Source: an uncultured Stenotrophomonas sp.
GTDB taxonomy: Bacteria > Pseudomonadota > Gammaproteobacteria > Xanthomonadales > Xanthomonadaceae
Direction of reading: 5' to 3'
Assembly (NCBI RefSeq): GCF_945952405.1
Contig: NZ_CAMFIA010000015.1
Coordinates: 27,088 to 91,087, forward strand
DNA: 64,000 nucleotides
The notes under the pieces are model-generated. The model saw only the letters and a list, made by a program, of their open reading frames with translations. It searched no databases and had not been told where the DNA came from. Below, in pieces: positions 45,139-54,391 of this stretch. The position numbers and the translations under genes were made by a program. The number at the start of each line of letters is the position of its first letter. The first letter of the stretch is position 1.

Positions 45139-46283
45139 GCCTGACCGTCGGCATCCTGGGCGGCGGCCAGCTCGCCCGCATGATGGTCCTGGCCGGTGCG
45201 CCGCTGGGGCTGCGTTTCGAACTGTACGACCCGGCGGCCGACGCCTGCAGCGGCCCGCTGGCGCCGCTCACCGTAGGCGCCTTCGATGACCGCCAGGCGC
45301 TGGCGGAGTTTGCCGCGAAGGTCGATGTGGTCACCTTCGATTTCGAGAACGTGCCCGCCGACAGCGCGCAGTTCCTGGCCGACCGCGTGCCGGTCTACCC
45401 GCCGCCGGCCGCACTGGCCGTGGCCCAGGATCGGCTGAGTGAGAAGACCCTGTTCCAGCAGCTGGGCATCCCGCTGCCGGCCTTCGCCGACATCCGCAGC
45501 CGCGACGAGCTGGCTGCGAAGGCCGCCGAGTTCGGCCTGCCGTGCATCCTCAAGACCCGCCGCCTCGGTTACGACGGCAAGGGCCAGTTCCGCCTGCGCA
45601 GCGAAGCCGACATCGATGCCGCGTGGGAGGCCCTGGGCGCGCAGGTTGAGCGCACCGGCCTGATCCTGGAAGGCTTCGTCGCCTTCCAGCGCGAAGTCAG
45701 CGTGGTCGCCGTGCGCGGCCGCGATGGCAGCTTCGAGGCCTGGCCGGTCACCGGCAACTGGCATGTGGATGGCGTGCTGTCTGCCAGCGTGGCGCCGGCC
45801 GTGCTGTCGGCTGCCGAGCAGGCGGCTGCGGTCGGCTATGCCCGCCGCGTTGCCGAGCACCTGCAGTATGTGGGTGTGTTCGCCCTGGAGCTGTTCTGCC
45901 GCGATGGCGAACTGCTGGCCAACGAGATGGCGCCGCGGGTACACAACTCCGGCCACTGGACCATCGAAGGCAGCGAGACCTCGCAGTTCCAGAACCACCT
46001 GCGTGCCGTGCTGGGCCTGCCGCTGGGCAGTACCCGCATGCTCGGCCATGCCTGCATGCTGAACTGGCTGGGGGCGATGCCGGACCCGGCGCCGGTGCTG
46101 GCCCAGGCCAGCGGCCACTGGCATGACTACGGCAAGCAGTCGCGTGATGGGCGCAAGGTCGGCCATGCCACCCTGCGTGATGATGATGCCGCGGCACTGG
46201 CCGATGCGCTGGAGCAGGTCGGCCTGGAGCTGGATCGCCAGGCCCAGGTGGCGCCGGCGGTGCACGTGCTGCGCAACCGCTGA
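45135..46283 (+). CDS. purK: 5-(carboxyamino)imidazole ribonucleotide synthase PurK
   Basis: A 382-residue ATP-grasp enzyme that makes N5-CAIR from AIR, ATP and bicarbonate. The N-terminal [20 protein letters not shown] motif, the ATP-grasp core ([18 protein letters not shown] and [17 protein letters not shown]) and [17 protein letters not shown] are intact. It is coupled to purE (ATGA). Confidence 0.96.
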   Translation: MSLTVGILGGGQLARMMVLAGAPLGLRFELYDPAADACSGPLAPLTVGAFDDRQALAEFAAKVDVVTFDFENVPADSAQFLADRVPVYPPPAALAVAQDRLSEKTLFQQLGIPLPAFADIRSRDELAAKAAEFGLPCILKTRRLGYDGKGQFRLRSEADIDAAWEALGAQVERTGLILEGFVAFQREVSVVAVRGRDGSFEAWPVTGNWHVDGVLSASVAPAVLSAAEQAAAVGYARRVAEHLQYVGVFALELFCRDGELLANEMAPRVHNSGHWTIEGSETSQFQNHLRAVLGLPLGSTRMLGHACMLNWLGAMPDPAPVLAQASGHWHDYGKQSRDGRKVGHATLRDDDAAALADALEQVGLELDRQAQVAPAVHVLRNR

Positions 46284-46288
46284 GTCCG

Positions 46289-46313
46289 GTAGTGCCGGCC
46301 GCGGGCCGGCAAT
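46289..46313. repeat. single SMAG copy after purK
   Basis: GTAGTGCCGGCCGCGGGCCG-type palindrome immediately downstream of the purK stop. Confidence 0.82.
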
Positions 46314-46395
46314 GCAACGCTGTGGCGCGCCGGTGCAGGCATCGGCGCAACATTCCCGGTGGTAGCGTGGAGCTCCTCTCACAGGAGTCACCCCC

Positions 46396-46737
46396 ATGCT
46401 CGACTGGAATGCCTACCGCAAGGAGCTGAAGGGCCGCATCGGCGAGATCGGCAAGCTGTCGCCGGACACGGTCAAGGGCTATGCGACGCTGGCCAACGCC
46501 GGTGCCCAGACCAACCACCTCGACGCCAGGACCCGCGAGCTGATCGCGCTGGCGGTGGCGGTCACCACCCGTTGTGATGGCTGCATCACCGTGCACGTGG
46601 ACGCCGCACTGAAGCAGGGTGCCAGCCGCGAGGAGATCGCCGAGGCGCTGGGCGTAGCGGTCTCGCTCAATGCCGGCGCAGCGCTGGTGTACTCGGCGCG
46701 GGTGATGGATGCGGTGGCCGCGCACGAGAGCGCGTGA
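46396..46737 (+). CDS. AhpD-like carboxymuconolactone decarboxylase family protein
   Basis: A 113-residue all-helical protein. The redox motif CDGCITVHVDAALKQG (CxxC with a following His) marks the AhpD/CMD family, which often acts as a peroxidase or thiol reductase. AGGAG precedes the ATG. It stands alone between two SMAG elements, opposite to a superoxide dismutase gene, so a role in oxidative stress is plausible. The substrate is unknown. Confidence 0.88.
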   Translation: MLDWNAYRKELKGRIGEIGKLSPDTVKGYATLANAGAQTNHLDARTRELIALAVAVTTRCDGCITVHVDAALKQGASREEIAEALGVAVSLNAGAALVYSARVMDAVAAHESA

Positions 46738-46754
46738 CGCTTCAACCGTGTTCC

Positions 46755-46780
46755 GGTAGTGCCGGCCGCTGGCCGGCAAC
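46755..46780. repeat. single SMAG copy between ahpD-like and sod genes
   Basis: GGTAGTGCCGGCCGCTGGCC-type palindrome between two converging genes. Confidence 0.82.
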
Positions 46781-46797
46781 CCCAGGGGCCTGGCGCC

Positions 46798-47376
46798 TCA
46801 GCGCAGCTGGCTCTCGGCGAATTCCCAGTTGACCATCTGCCAGAACGCGTCGAGGTAACGCCCGCGATCGTTCTGGTAATCGGTGTAGTAGGCGTGCTCC
46901 CAGACATCGCAGCACAGCAGTGGCGTGCTCTCGCCGGTCAGCGGGGTGCCGGCATTGCGGGTGGCCTGCAGGCCCAGCTGCCCGCCGGGATGCTGCACCA
47001 GCCACACCCAGCCGGAGCCGAACAGGCCCAGTGCGGTGCGGTTGAACTCCTCGCGCAGGCGTTGCACGTCACCGAACTGGCGCTTGACCAGCTCGCCCAG
47101 CCGTCCCTGCGGTTCACCGCCGCCGCGCGGGCGCAGGCATTGCCAGTAGAAGCCGTGGTTCCATGCCTGGGCGGCGGCATCGAACAGCTTGCCCTGGGCA
47201 TGGCGGACGATCTCTTCCAGGGACGCTTCTTCCCACTCGGTGCCGAGGATGCCGGCGTTGACCGCGTCCACATAGGCGCGATGATGGCGGCCGTGGTGCA
47301 GCTCCAGGGTCTGTGCGGACAGGTGCGGCTGCAGGGAGCCGGAGAGGTAGGGCAGGGCAGGCAATTCGACAGGCAT
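46798..47376 (-). CDS. iron/manganese superoxide dismutase
   Basis: A 192-residue SOD. The four metal ligands are visible: His in TLELHHGRHHRAYV, His in AAQAWNHGFYWQ, and Asp and His in CCDVWEHAYYTDYQNDRGRY. The WEHAYY motif is typical. I cannot tell Fe from Mn by eye. The start at 47376 gives MPVELPALPYLSGSLQPHLS, the usual N-terminus; an upstream in-frame ATG at 47418 adds 14 residues. It has two adjacent Cys at the Asp-ligand site (LLCCDVWEH), which is uncommon. Confidence 0.93.
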   Translation of the reverse strand: MPVELPALPYLSGSLQPHLSAQTLELHHGRHHRAYVDAVNAGILGTEWEEASLEEIVRHAQGKLFDAAAQAWNHGFYWQCLRPRGGGEPQGRLGELVKRQFGDVQRLREEFNRTALGLFGSGWVWLVQHPGGQLGLQATRNAGTPLTGESTPLLCCDVWEHAYYTDYQNDRGRYLDAFWQMVNWEFAESQLR

Positions 47377-47497
47377 GGACGGGTTCGTGGCCAGAGGGGC
47401 GGCGGCAGCCGGTTCCATCCGCTTACAATGGCGGCTACCGTGGGCAGTCTAGCCGACCACTGCGGTCGGTTTGTCCGGCGAAGCAAGGAGTGAGGTT

Positions 47498-47818
47498 GTG
47501 GCGGTAATGCAGCAAATCCAGGCCGAGGTCGATCGTTACCCGCTCGTGCTGTTCATGAAGGGCACCCCGCAATACCCGATGTGCGGCTTTTCCAGCCGCG
47601 CCGTGCAGGCGCTGATGGCAGCGGGCGCTGTGGCCCTGCGCACGGTCAACGTGCTGGAGGAGCCCGAGATCCGTGCCAACCTGCCGCGCTTCTCCAACCT
47701 GCCCAGCTTCCCGCAGTTGTTCATCAACGGCGAGTTGATCGGCGGCTGCGACATCATCCTGGAGCTGTTCGAAGCCGGCGAGCTCAAGCGCATCGTTGAA
47801 GAGGCGACCCAGGGATGA
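47498..47818 (+). CDS. grxD: monothiol glutaredoxin, Grx4/GrxD type
   Basis: A 106-residue monothiol glutaredoxin carrying CGFS (KGTPQYPMCGFSSRAVQAL), with LPSFPQLFINGELIGGCDII. Proteins of this type bind a 2Fe-2S cluster with glutathione and deliver it to target proteins. The GTG at 47498 is preferred because AAGGAG lies seven bases upstream; the in-frame TTG at 47471 lacks a site. It overlaps the next gene by four bases. Confidence 0.95.
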   Translation: MAVMQQIQAEVDRYPLVLFMKGTPQYPMCGFSSRAVQALMAAGAVALRTVNVLEEPEIRANLPRFSNLPSFPQLFINGELIGGCDIILELFEAGELKRIVEEATQG

Positions 47819-48591
47819 GTGCCTGGCCATCGACGTCAGCGACCGACGCGGCGCTCGATGGTCGCCCATTGCAGGATCGCGTGGTGCTGGTGGCCGGTGC
47901 GGGCGGCGGGCTCGGCAGTGCGGCGGCGGTCGCTGCGGCGGCGGCCGGTGCCACCGTGGTCCTGTTGGGCCGCAAGCCGCGCCGCCTCGACCGTGTCTAC
48001 GCCCAGGTCCAGGCGGCCGGTCCGGAGCCGCTGCTGTACCCGCTGGACCTGGAGGGCGCCGGTCCCGACGACTATGCCGAGCTGGCCCAGGCCCTGCAGC
48101 GTGAGCTGGGACGGCTGGACGGCCTGCTGGTCTGTGCCGCCCACTTCCCGGGATTGACCCCGTTCGAACTGGCCGATCCGGCCAGCTTCGCCCGCGCGCT
48201 GCATGTCACGCTGACCGCCCCGGCCTGGCTGGCCCAGGCCTGCCTGCCGCTGTTGCGGCAGCAGGAGGATGCGGCGCTGGTGTTCGCCGTCGATGATCCC
48301 GCGCGGGTCGGGCAGGCCTATTGGGGAGGCTACGGCGTGGCCCAGCATGGCCTGCGCGGCCTGATCAGCAGCCTGCACGACGAACTCGGACGCAGCCCGG
48401 TCCGGGTCAGTGGGCTGTATCCGGGGCCGTTGCGTACCGCATTGCGTGCCCGGGCCTATTCGGTCGACCAGGATCCGGCCGCGCAGGGCCCGGAGGCGGC
48501 CGCAGCGGCGGCCGTGACCCTGTTGTCGCGTGCCGGCCTTGCCTGGCGCGGGCAGATCCTGGATGCCGGCGAGGCACACCCCGGCGCGTGA
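47815..48591 (+). CDS. SDR-family protein lacking canonical catalytic residues (YciK-like)
   Basis: 258 residues. The Rossmann nucleotide site is intact-looking (VVLVAGAGGGLGSAAAVA), with LLGRKPRRLD and LDGLLVCAAHFPG. The active-site region reads YWGGYGVAQHGLRGLIS, so Tyr is present but the YxxxK lysine is Gln; the usual catalytic Ser stretch is VFAVDDPARV, with no Ser. It otherwise resembles YciK. It is translationally coupled to grxD. A binding or regulatory role is more likely than a standard dehydrogenase. Confidence 0.85.
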   Translation: MSAWPSTSATDAALDGRPLQDRVVLVAGAGGGLGSAAAVAAAAAGATVVLLGRKPRRLDRVYAQVQAAGPEPLLYPLDLEGAGPDDYAELAQALQRELGRLDGLLVCAAHFPGLTPFELADPASFARALHVTLTAPAWLAQACLPLLRQQEDAALVFAVDDPARVGQAYWGGYGVAQHGLRGLISSLHDELGRSPVRVSGLYPGPLRTALRARAYSVDQDPAAQGPEAAAAAAVTLLSRAGLAWRGQILDAGEAHPGA

Positions 48592-48823
48592 GCCCCGGAG
48601 AAAGGCGGAGTGAAGAACCCGTCACGATTGCGTTGCGATCCGGTGCCGTTTGTCGCACAACCGTCACATTGATGGCGTAGCGTGTTAATCTAGTGTTAAC
48701 CGTTATGGCTGCCTTCAGCCAAGCGGTAGGGAACCCCAGATAACTCTCCGACCAGCCACCCGCAGGGCTGATTGGATGCGCTTTTTTTCCGCCATCGCCA
48801 ACTCGCATCGAGGCTACCGAAAA
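48592..48823. promoter_or_regulatory. oar promoter and leader region
   Basis: 232 bp without a gene. TTGTCGCACAACCGTCAC (48649-48666) resembles two 7-bp Pho-box halves, and GTTAATCTAGTGTTAAC is an imperfect palindrome at 48683-48699. No clear -10/-35 pair was identified. A long leader precedes the ATG. Confidence 0.4.
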
Positions 48824-51800
48824 ATGACCCACCCACTCCGGATGTCCAAGCTTACCCTTGGTCTCGTGGCTGCACTCGCCGCCGCTCCCGCCTTCGCCCA
48901 GAGCACCTCTGCCGGTGTCGGCGGCCAGGTGATGTCCGCCGCAGGCCAGCCTGTGGCCGGCGCTGAAGTCACCATCACCCACACCGAGTCGGGCACGGTT
49001 TCGCGCGCCACGACCGATGCGTCGGGTCGATACAATGCGCGCGGCCTGCGCGTGGGTGGTCCGTACACCATCACCATCACCAAGTCCGGTGAAGGCACCA
49101 AGACCGAAGAGGGTGTCTTCCTGAACCTGAACCAGGTCAACACCGTCAACGCCAACCTCAGCGGCGATCTGGCGGCGACCAACCTGGACGCGGTGAACGT
49201 GGTTGCGACCGCTGGCGGCCTGGATCTGTTCAGCGCCAACAAGATGGGCACCGGCAGCAACGTGACCCGCGAAACGATGGACGCGCTGCCGTCGGCCAAC
49301 CGCAACATCCAGGACTACATCCGCCTGGACCCGCGCATCTCTCAGGTCAGCAAGGCTGACGGCGCGATCTCGGCCGGTGGTCAGAACACCCGTTACAACG
49401 CCATCCGCATCGACGGCATCAGCGCCTCCGATCCGTTCGGCCTGGGCTCCAACAACCTGCCGACCGAGCGTCAGCCGGTGTCGATGGACGCCATCCAGGA
49501 AATCAACATCGACCTGGCCAACTACGACACCACCATCTCCGGTGGTACCGGTGCGGTGATCAACGCCGTGACCAAGTCGGGTACCAACGAATTCCACGGT
49601 ACCGTGTATGGCTCGTACCGCGACAAGGACATGGTCCGTTCGCGCCTGGAAGGCGACAAGTCGGACTTCAACGGCTTCAAGGACGAAAAGACCTACGGCA
49701 TGACGTTCGGCGGTCCGATCCTCAAGGACAAGCTGTTCTTCTTCACCAACTATGAAAAGTACGAGCGCAGCGGCGGCGGCGTCAGCCTGAGCGACAGCCC
49801 GTACAACAAGGATCCGTCCAAGGGCGGCATCAGCGACGCCGATATCTCGGCCGTGCAGAAGCGCATGAGCGACCTGGGTTACCCGGTCGGCGGCGTCGGT
49901 GGCCTGAACAACAAGACCACCATCGAAGAGTACGCGGTCAAGCTCGACTGGAACATCAACGAGAACCACCGTGCGGCCCTGCGCTACAACAAGATGAAGC
50001 AGGACGTGGTCCGCTTCCCGCAGGTCAGCAGCAGCGCGCTGTCGCTGAGCGACTTCTGGTACACCCAGCCGACCCAGTACGAAACCTGGATGGGTGAGCT
50101 GTTCAGCGACTGGTCCGAGAACTTCTCGACCGAGTTCAAGGTCTCGCACAAGGACTACTCGTCCAACCGCGTCGCCGCCTCGCACCTGCCGCAGATGCGC
50201 GTGCGCTTCGGCAACAACTCGCTGTACCTGGGTACCGAGCAGAACACCCACACCAACCTGGTTGAGTCGAAGGAACTGAGCGCCTTCGGTGCCGGTACCT
50301 GGTACGTCGGTGACCACACCGTCAAGTTCGGTTTCGATTACACCGACAACAACCTGATGAACTTCTACGGCCGTAACCTGTACGGCGCGTATGACTTCCG
50401 CGACCTGGCGTCGTTCCTGAAGGGCACCGCCAACGGCTACCAGCTGCGCGTGCCGCGTCCGGGCGGCAGCCTGGATGACATCCCGGCCAAGTTCCACCTG
50501 AAGAACACCGGCCTGTTCATCCAGGACACCTGGGCGATCAACTACAACCTGAGCCTGATGTTCGGCGTCCGACTGGACATCCCGGACTTCACCAGCCAGA
50601 ACAAGTACAACACCGATATCCAGGCACGCTACGGCTACGACAACACCAAGCTGGTGGACAAGAGCCTGCTGCAGCCGCGTGTCGGCTTCAACTACACCTT
50701 CGACAGCGATCGCCCGACCCAGCTGCGCGGTGGCGTGGGCCTGTTCGGTGGTGCAGCGCCGAACGTGTGGCTGGCAGGCGCCTACCAGAACACCGGCCTG
50801 AACTACGTTGAGTACAACGTCAGCGGCAACCCGGGTGGCTTCAGCGCCGACGCCGACCATCCGTTCATCCCGGATCCGTCGAAGATCATCGCTCGCCAGA
50901 ACGTCGACATCATCGCCCCGGGCACCCGTCTGCCGTCGGTGTGGAAGGCCAACCTGGCCTTCGATCACGAACTGCCGTGGTACGGCATCGTGGCCTCGGC
51001 CGAAGTGCTGTTCACCAAGGTCAAGGACGGTCTGTACTTCGAGCGTCTGGACCTGACCGACGGCAAGGGCAAGGGCGCGACCTTCGTGTCGGCGCAGGAC
51101 GGGCGTGAGCTGTACTGGAACCCGGCTGGCCTGAACTCGGCCAACAGCAAGATCGACAGCCGCACCGGCGACAACCTGGGCATGGAGAACGGCACCAACG
51201 GTGCACTGAACCGTGCCAACCGCCCGAACAACATCGGCGACGTGCTGCTGCTCCGCAACACCGACAAGGGCCGTGGCAGCCAGGCCACCTTCTCGCTGGC
51301 CAAGCCGCTGACCGAGAACTGGGGCTGGTCGCTGGGTTACACCTACACCCAGTCGAAGGAAGTGAGCCCGCTGACCAGCTCGCAGAACACCTCGAACTGG
51401 AACAACACCCAGATCCTGAACGCGAACGAGAACGTGGCGTACAACTCGCGCTATGCCATCAAGGATCGCTTCACCGGCACCCTGGAGTGGAAGCACAACT
51501 TCTTCGGTGACAACGCCACCCGCATCGGCCTGTTCTACGAAGGCCGCTCGGGCCGTCCGTACAGCTACGTGTTCTACAACGATGCCAACGGCGACAGCGC
51601 CATCGGCAACGACCTGTTCTACGTGCCGAAGGGCCCGGGCGACGTGCTGTTCACCGGCGGCAAGACGATGGAGCAGAAGTTCTTCGACTGGCTGGCGCAG
51701 AACCCGGAACTCGATGCCTACCGTGGCAGCGTGGTCCCGGCCAACTCGCACCGCGCCAAGTGGGTCAACAGCTTCGACGTCCGCGTCAGCCAGGAGTTCC

Positions 51801-52072
51801 CGGGCTTCGTGAAGGGTCACAAGGGTGAAGTGGCCCTGGACATCATGAATGTCGGCAACCTGATCAACAAGAAGTGGGGCCTGATCGACGACTACGGCTT
51901 CTACGCCACCCGTCGCGTGGGCAACTTCGCTGGTATCGATCCGGCCACCGGCAAGTACATCTACTCGTTCACCGGTGCGGATGATTCCTCGATCCAGGAA
52001 AACAACAACGACAAGGGCAACACCGCCGTGTCGCGCTGGTCGATGCAGCTGACCGTGAAGTACAAGTTCTGA
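48824..52072 (+). CDS. oar: Oar-type TonB-dependent receptor
   Basis: 1082 residues. A signal peptide (LTLGLVAALAAAPAFA) is followed by a carboxypeptidase-regulatory-like domain (about 25-110; SAAGQPVAGAEVTITHTESG), a plug domain (about 115-240; NRNIQDYIRLDPRISQV, ISGGTGAVINAVTKSGTNEF), and a beta-barrel ending in Phe (QLTVKYKF), as outer-membrane proteins require. This is the Oar/OmpA-related group of TonB-dependent transporters common in Xanthomonadaceae. The substrate is unknown. The start at 48824 places the signal peptide close to the N-terminus; 48776 and 48842 are alternatives. Confidence 0.9.
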   Translation: MTHPLRMSKLTLGLVAALAAAPAFAQSTSAGVGGQVMSAAGQPVAGAEVTITHTESGTVSRATTDASGRYNARGLRVGGPYTITITKSGEGTKTEEGVFLNLNQVNTVNANLSGDLAATNLDAVNVVATAGGLDLFSANKMGTGSNVTRETMDALPSANRNIQDYIRLDPRISQVSKADGAISAGGQNTRYNAIRIDGISASDPFGLGSNNLPTERQPVSMDAIQEINIDLANYDTTISGGTGAVINAVTKSGTNEFHGTVYGSYRDKDMVRSRLEGDKSDFNGFKDEKTYGMTFGGPILKDKLFFFTNYEKYERSGGGVSLSDSPYNKDPSKGGISDADISAVQKRMSDLGYPVGGVGGLNNKTTIEEYAVKLDWNINENHRAALRYNKMKQDVVRFPQVSSSALSLSDFWYTQPTQYETWMGELFSDWSENFSTEFKVSHKDYSSNRVAASHLPQMRVRFGNNSLYLGTEQNTHTNLVESKELSAFGAGTWYVGDHTVKFGFDYTDNNLMNFYGRNLYGAYDFRDLASFLKGTANGYQLRVPRPGGSLDDIPAKFHLKNTGLFIQDTWAINYNLSLMFGVRLDIPDFTSQNKYNTDIQARYGYDNTKLVDKSLLQPRVGFNYTFDSDRPTQLRGGVGLFGGAAPNVWLAGAYQNTGLNYVEYNVSGNPGGFSADADHPFIPDPSKIIARQNVDIIAPGTRLPSVWKANLAFDHELPWYGIVASAEVLFTKVKDGLYFERLDLTDGKGKGATFVSAQDGRELYWNPAGLNSANSKIDSRTGDNLGMENGTNGALNRANRPNNIGDVLLLRNTDKGRGSQATFSLAKPLTENWGWSLGYTYTQSKEVSPLTSSQNTSNWNNTQILNANENVAYNSRYAIKDRFTGTLEWKHNFFGDNATRIGLFYEGRSGRPYSYVFYNDANGDSAIGNDLFYVPKGPGDVLFTGGKTMEQKFFDWLAQNPELDAYRGSVVPANSHRAKWVNSFDVRVSQEFPGFVKGHKGEVALDIMNVGNLINKKWGLIDDYGFYATRRVGNFAGIDPATGKYIYSFTGADDSSIQENNNDKGNTAVSRWSMQLTVKYKF

Positions 52073-52098
52073 TCCGTCAGAGCCTGAAGCAGTAAGTG

Positions 52099-52126
52099 AA
52101 AACGGCCGGGGAAACCCGGCCGTTTT
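52099..52126 (+). terminator. Rho-independent terminator after oar
   Basis: AAAACGGCCGGG / CCCGGCCGTTTT stem with a GAAA tetraloop, starting 27 bases after the oar stop. Confidence 0.92.
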
Positions 52127-52144
52127 CCGTTCAGTTGAAAGTTC

Positions 52145-52276
52145 TTGCAGGTGGCATGGCAACGGCGTAGCATCCAGAAATGTGCGCGGTGCCAATGCCG
52201 CCGATGCGGTCCCGGAAAAGGTGGTCGCGGGCTGCACACATCCAACGGTCGGGCTTCCCGGCCGTTTTGTTTTTTA
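52145..52276 (+). ncRNA. candidate small RNA or leader attenuator before ppnN
   Basis: Between the oar terminator and ppnN there is a second strong terminator: AACGGTCGGG / CCCGGCCGTT with a CTT loop (52244-52266), then TTGTTTTTT. Upstream, TTGCAG (52145-52150) and TAGCAT (52168-52173) are 17 bp apart, a weak sigma70 match. Together they could make a ~100-nt RNA with no open frame. Alternatively the hairpin attenuates ppnN, which starts about 45 bp later. Confidence 0.45.
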
Positions 52277-52319
52277 AGGGGGCGGCAGTACAGTCGGAAA
52301 CCTTGAAGGAAGCGAAAAA

Positions 52320-53714
52320 TTGGATATGACCACGAACGAAAAAGCAGCCCGTGCGCTGCCGGTGCAGGATGCGCGGATCTACCCGCGCGGTGGGCTGGAT
52401 GTGCTGTCGCGGGCCGAAGTGGCGCGCCTGCGCGATGCCTCCGCCGGCGGCATGCACGAACTGCTGCGCCGTTGCGCGCTGGCCGTGCTGACCAGCGGCA
52501 GTGCCTCTGACGATCCGCGCGCAGCGCGCGATCTGTACCCCGATTTCGACATCCAGGTGGCGCAGCAGGATCGCGGCGTGCGCATCGACCTGGTCAATGC
52601 GCCGGCGATGGCCTTCGTCGACGGCGAGATCATCCGCGGCGTGGCCGAGCTGCTGTTTGCGGTGGTGCGTGACCTGGCCTACATGGCCATCGAGATGGGC
52701 CCGGCCTACGCGGCCGAGCTGGAGTCGTCCGAGGGCATCACCAATGCGGTGTTCGGCCTGCTGCGCAACGCGCGCATCCTCAACCCGGGTGATCCGAACC
52801 TGGTGGTGTGCTGGGGCGGCCACTCGATCTCGCGCGACGAATACCTGTACACCAAGCAGGTGGGCTACGAGCTGGGCCTGCGCGGCCTCGACATCTGCAC
52901 CGGCTGCGGCCCGGGCGCGATGAAGGGTCCGATGAAGGGCGCCACCATCGCCCATGCCAAGCAGCGCCGTAGCGTGACGCGCTACATCGGCCTGACCGAG
53001 CCGGGCATCATCGCCGCCGAATCGCCGAACCCGATCGTCAACCACCTGGTGATCATGCCGGACATTGAGAAGCGCCTCGAGGCCTTCGTCCGCATCGGCC
53101 ACGGCATCATCGTGTTTGCCGGTGGCGTCGGCACCGCCGAGGAGATCCTGTACCTGCTCGGCATCCTGCTGCGCGAGGAGAACAAGGACCTGCCGTTCCC
53201 GCTGATCCTGACCGGCCCGACCGTGGCCGCGCCGTACTTCGAGCAGATCGACCGCTTCATCCGCCTGACCCTGGGTGATGCGGCAGCCGAGCGCTACGAA
53301 ATCGTCATCGGCGACCCGGTGGCGGTGGCCAGGAAGATGGCCAACGGCATCAAGCGCGTGCGCGAGCATCGCCTGGCGCAGAAGGATTCGTTCTTCTTCA
53401 ACTGGTCGATTGAGATTCCGTGGGAATACCAGCAGCCGTTCGTGCCGACCCACGAGGCGATGGCCGCGCTGGACCTGCACCACGGGCGGGCGCCGCACGC
53501 GCTGGCCGCTGACCTGCGCCGGGCATTCTCGGGCATCGTTGCCGGCAACGTGAAGGAAGACGGCATGCGCCGCATCGAGCAGTTCGGGCCGTTCCAGATC
53601 CACGGCGACCCGGACATGATGCAGGCCCTGGATGCACTGCTGCGCGCCTTCGTCGAGCAGCGCCGGATGAAGATCTCCGGCGAGTACCAGCCCTGCTACC
53701 AGGTGCTGGCCTGA
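52320..53714 (+). CDS. ppnN: nucleotide 5'-monophosphate nucleosidase PpnN (YgdH, LOG family)
   Basis: A 464-residue protein aligned by eye with E. coli PpnN over its length, including MVVCWGGHSI-type (LVVCWGGHSISRDEYLY), LDICTGCGPGAMKGPMKGA, EKRLEAFVRIGHGIIVFAGG and GVGTAEEILYLLGI. The LOG-fold core (PGGxGTxxE; here AGGVGTAEE) holds the catalytic residues; flanking domains bind (p)ppGpp. It cleaves purine and pyrimidine monophosphates and tunes nucleotide pools in the stringent response. The TTG at 52320 has AAGGA at better spacing than the ATG at 52326. Confidence 0.93.
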   Translation: MDMTTNEKAARALPVQDARIYPRGGLDVLSRAEVARLRDASAGGMHELLRRCALAVLTSGSASDDPRAARDLYPDFDIQVAQQDRGVRIDLVNAPAMAFVDGEIIRGVAELLFAVVRDLAYMAIEMGPAYAAELESSEGITNAVFGLLRNARILNPGDPNLVVCWGGHSISRDEYLYTKQVGYELGLRGLDICTGCGPGAMKGPMKGATIAHAKQRRSVTRYIGLTEPGIIAAESPNPIVNHLVIMPDIEKRLEAFVRIGHGIIVFAGGVGTAEEILYLLGILLREENKDLPFPLILTGPTVAAPYFEQIDRFIRLTLGDAAAERYEIVIGDPVAVARKMANGIKRVREHRLAQKDSFFFNWSIEIPWEYQQPFVPTHEAMAALDLHHGRAPHALAADLRRAFSGIVAGNVKEDGMRRIEQFGPFQIHGDPDMMQALDALLRAFVEQRRMKISGEYQPCYQVLA

Positions 53715-53875
53715 GCCTGTGCCGGCGCGATGGGGATCGCGCCGGCGCCGGGTGGGGAGGGCGGGTCGTCAAGGCTTTGACGCCCGTCGCCCCGGATTGA
53801 CCGTTCATCCTGCCGCCGCTTGCCGGTGGCGGGGCGATGGCCCATCGTGGCCATCAATACGCTGGGGAGCGTCCA

Positions 53876-54391
53876 ATGTCTTTGCGCCGGGAACGAGGCT
53901 TCACCCTGATCGAGCTGATGGTCACGCTGACCGTCTTCGTGATTCTGGCGTCGATCGCCTATCCCAGCTTCCGCGGCATGACGCGCGCGAACCGGCTGGC
54001 GACCGCCAACAATGAACTGATCGCGCTGACCAACCTGGCGCGCAGCGAGGGCATCCGCAACAACCGGGGCGGTGGCATCTGCGGCAGCGCCGACGGCACC
54101 GCCTGCGATGGCTCGTGGAGCAAGGGCGTGCTGGCCTGGTCGGACCTCGACGGCGACGGCCAGCTCGGCGGCAGCGACACCGTGCTGCGCTTCTCGCAGG
54201 GCAATCCGCAGCTGAGCGTGGCAGGGCCGACCGACGCCGCCATCACCTTCGATGGCCGTGGCCGGCGCAAGGCGGTCGCGGAGCAGTCATTGGTGCTGTC
54301 GCCGAGTTCGTGCAAGACCGGCGAGGGCAAGAGCACGTTGACCATCAACCAGTCCGGCCAGGTCCGGGTGACCAAGGGGACATGCGCATGA
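53876..54391 (+). CDS. fimT: type IV pilus minor pseudopilin FimT/GspH type
   Basis: 171 residues. The type III signal peptide is RRERGFTLIELMVTLTVFVI, cleaved after Gly by PilD. A GspH-like C-terminal domain follows (LTNLARSEGIRNNRGGGIC). CTGGGGAGC precedes the ATG. It is first in the minor-pilin operon fimT-pilV-pilW-pilX-pilY1-pilE and overlaps pilV by four bases. Minor pilins prime pilus assembly at the inner membrane. Confidence 0.92.
   Translation: MSLRRERGFTLIELMVTLTVFVILASIAYPSFRGMTRANRLATANNELIALTNLARSEGIRNNRGGGICGSADGTACDGSWSKGVLAWSDLDGDGQLGGSDTVLRFSQGNPQLSVAGPTDAAITFDGRGRRKAVAEQSLVLSPSSCKTGEGKSTLTINQSGQVRVTKGTCA

Noticed and set aside
48640-48670. Pho-box-like direct repeats upstream of oar
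   Set aside because: Only a loose match to the consensus and no -10 at the right place; kept as a remark and not a separate finding.
48407-52237. A 1276-codon open frame on the minus strand opposite oar
   Set aside because: It has no signal peptide, no ribosome site and a low-complexity Val/Arg/Gln-rich composition, as expected for the antisense frame of a high-GC gene. The + strand gene has clear TonB-receptor features.
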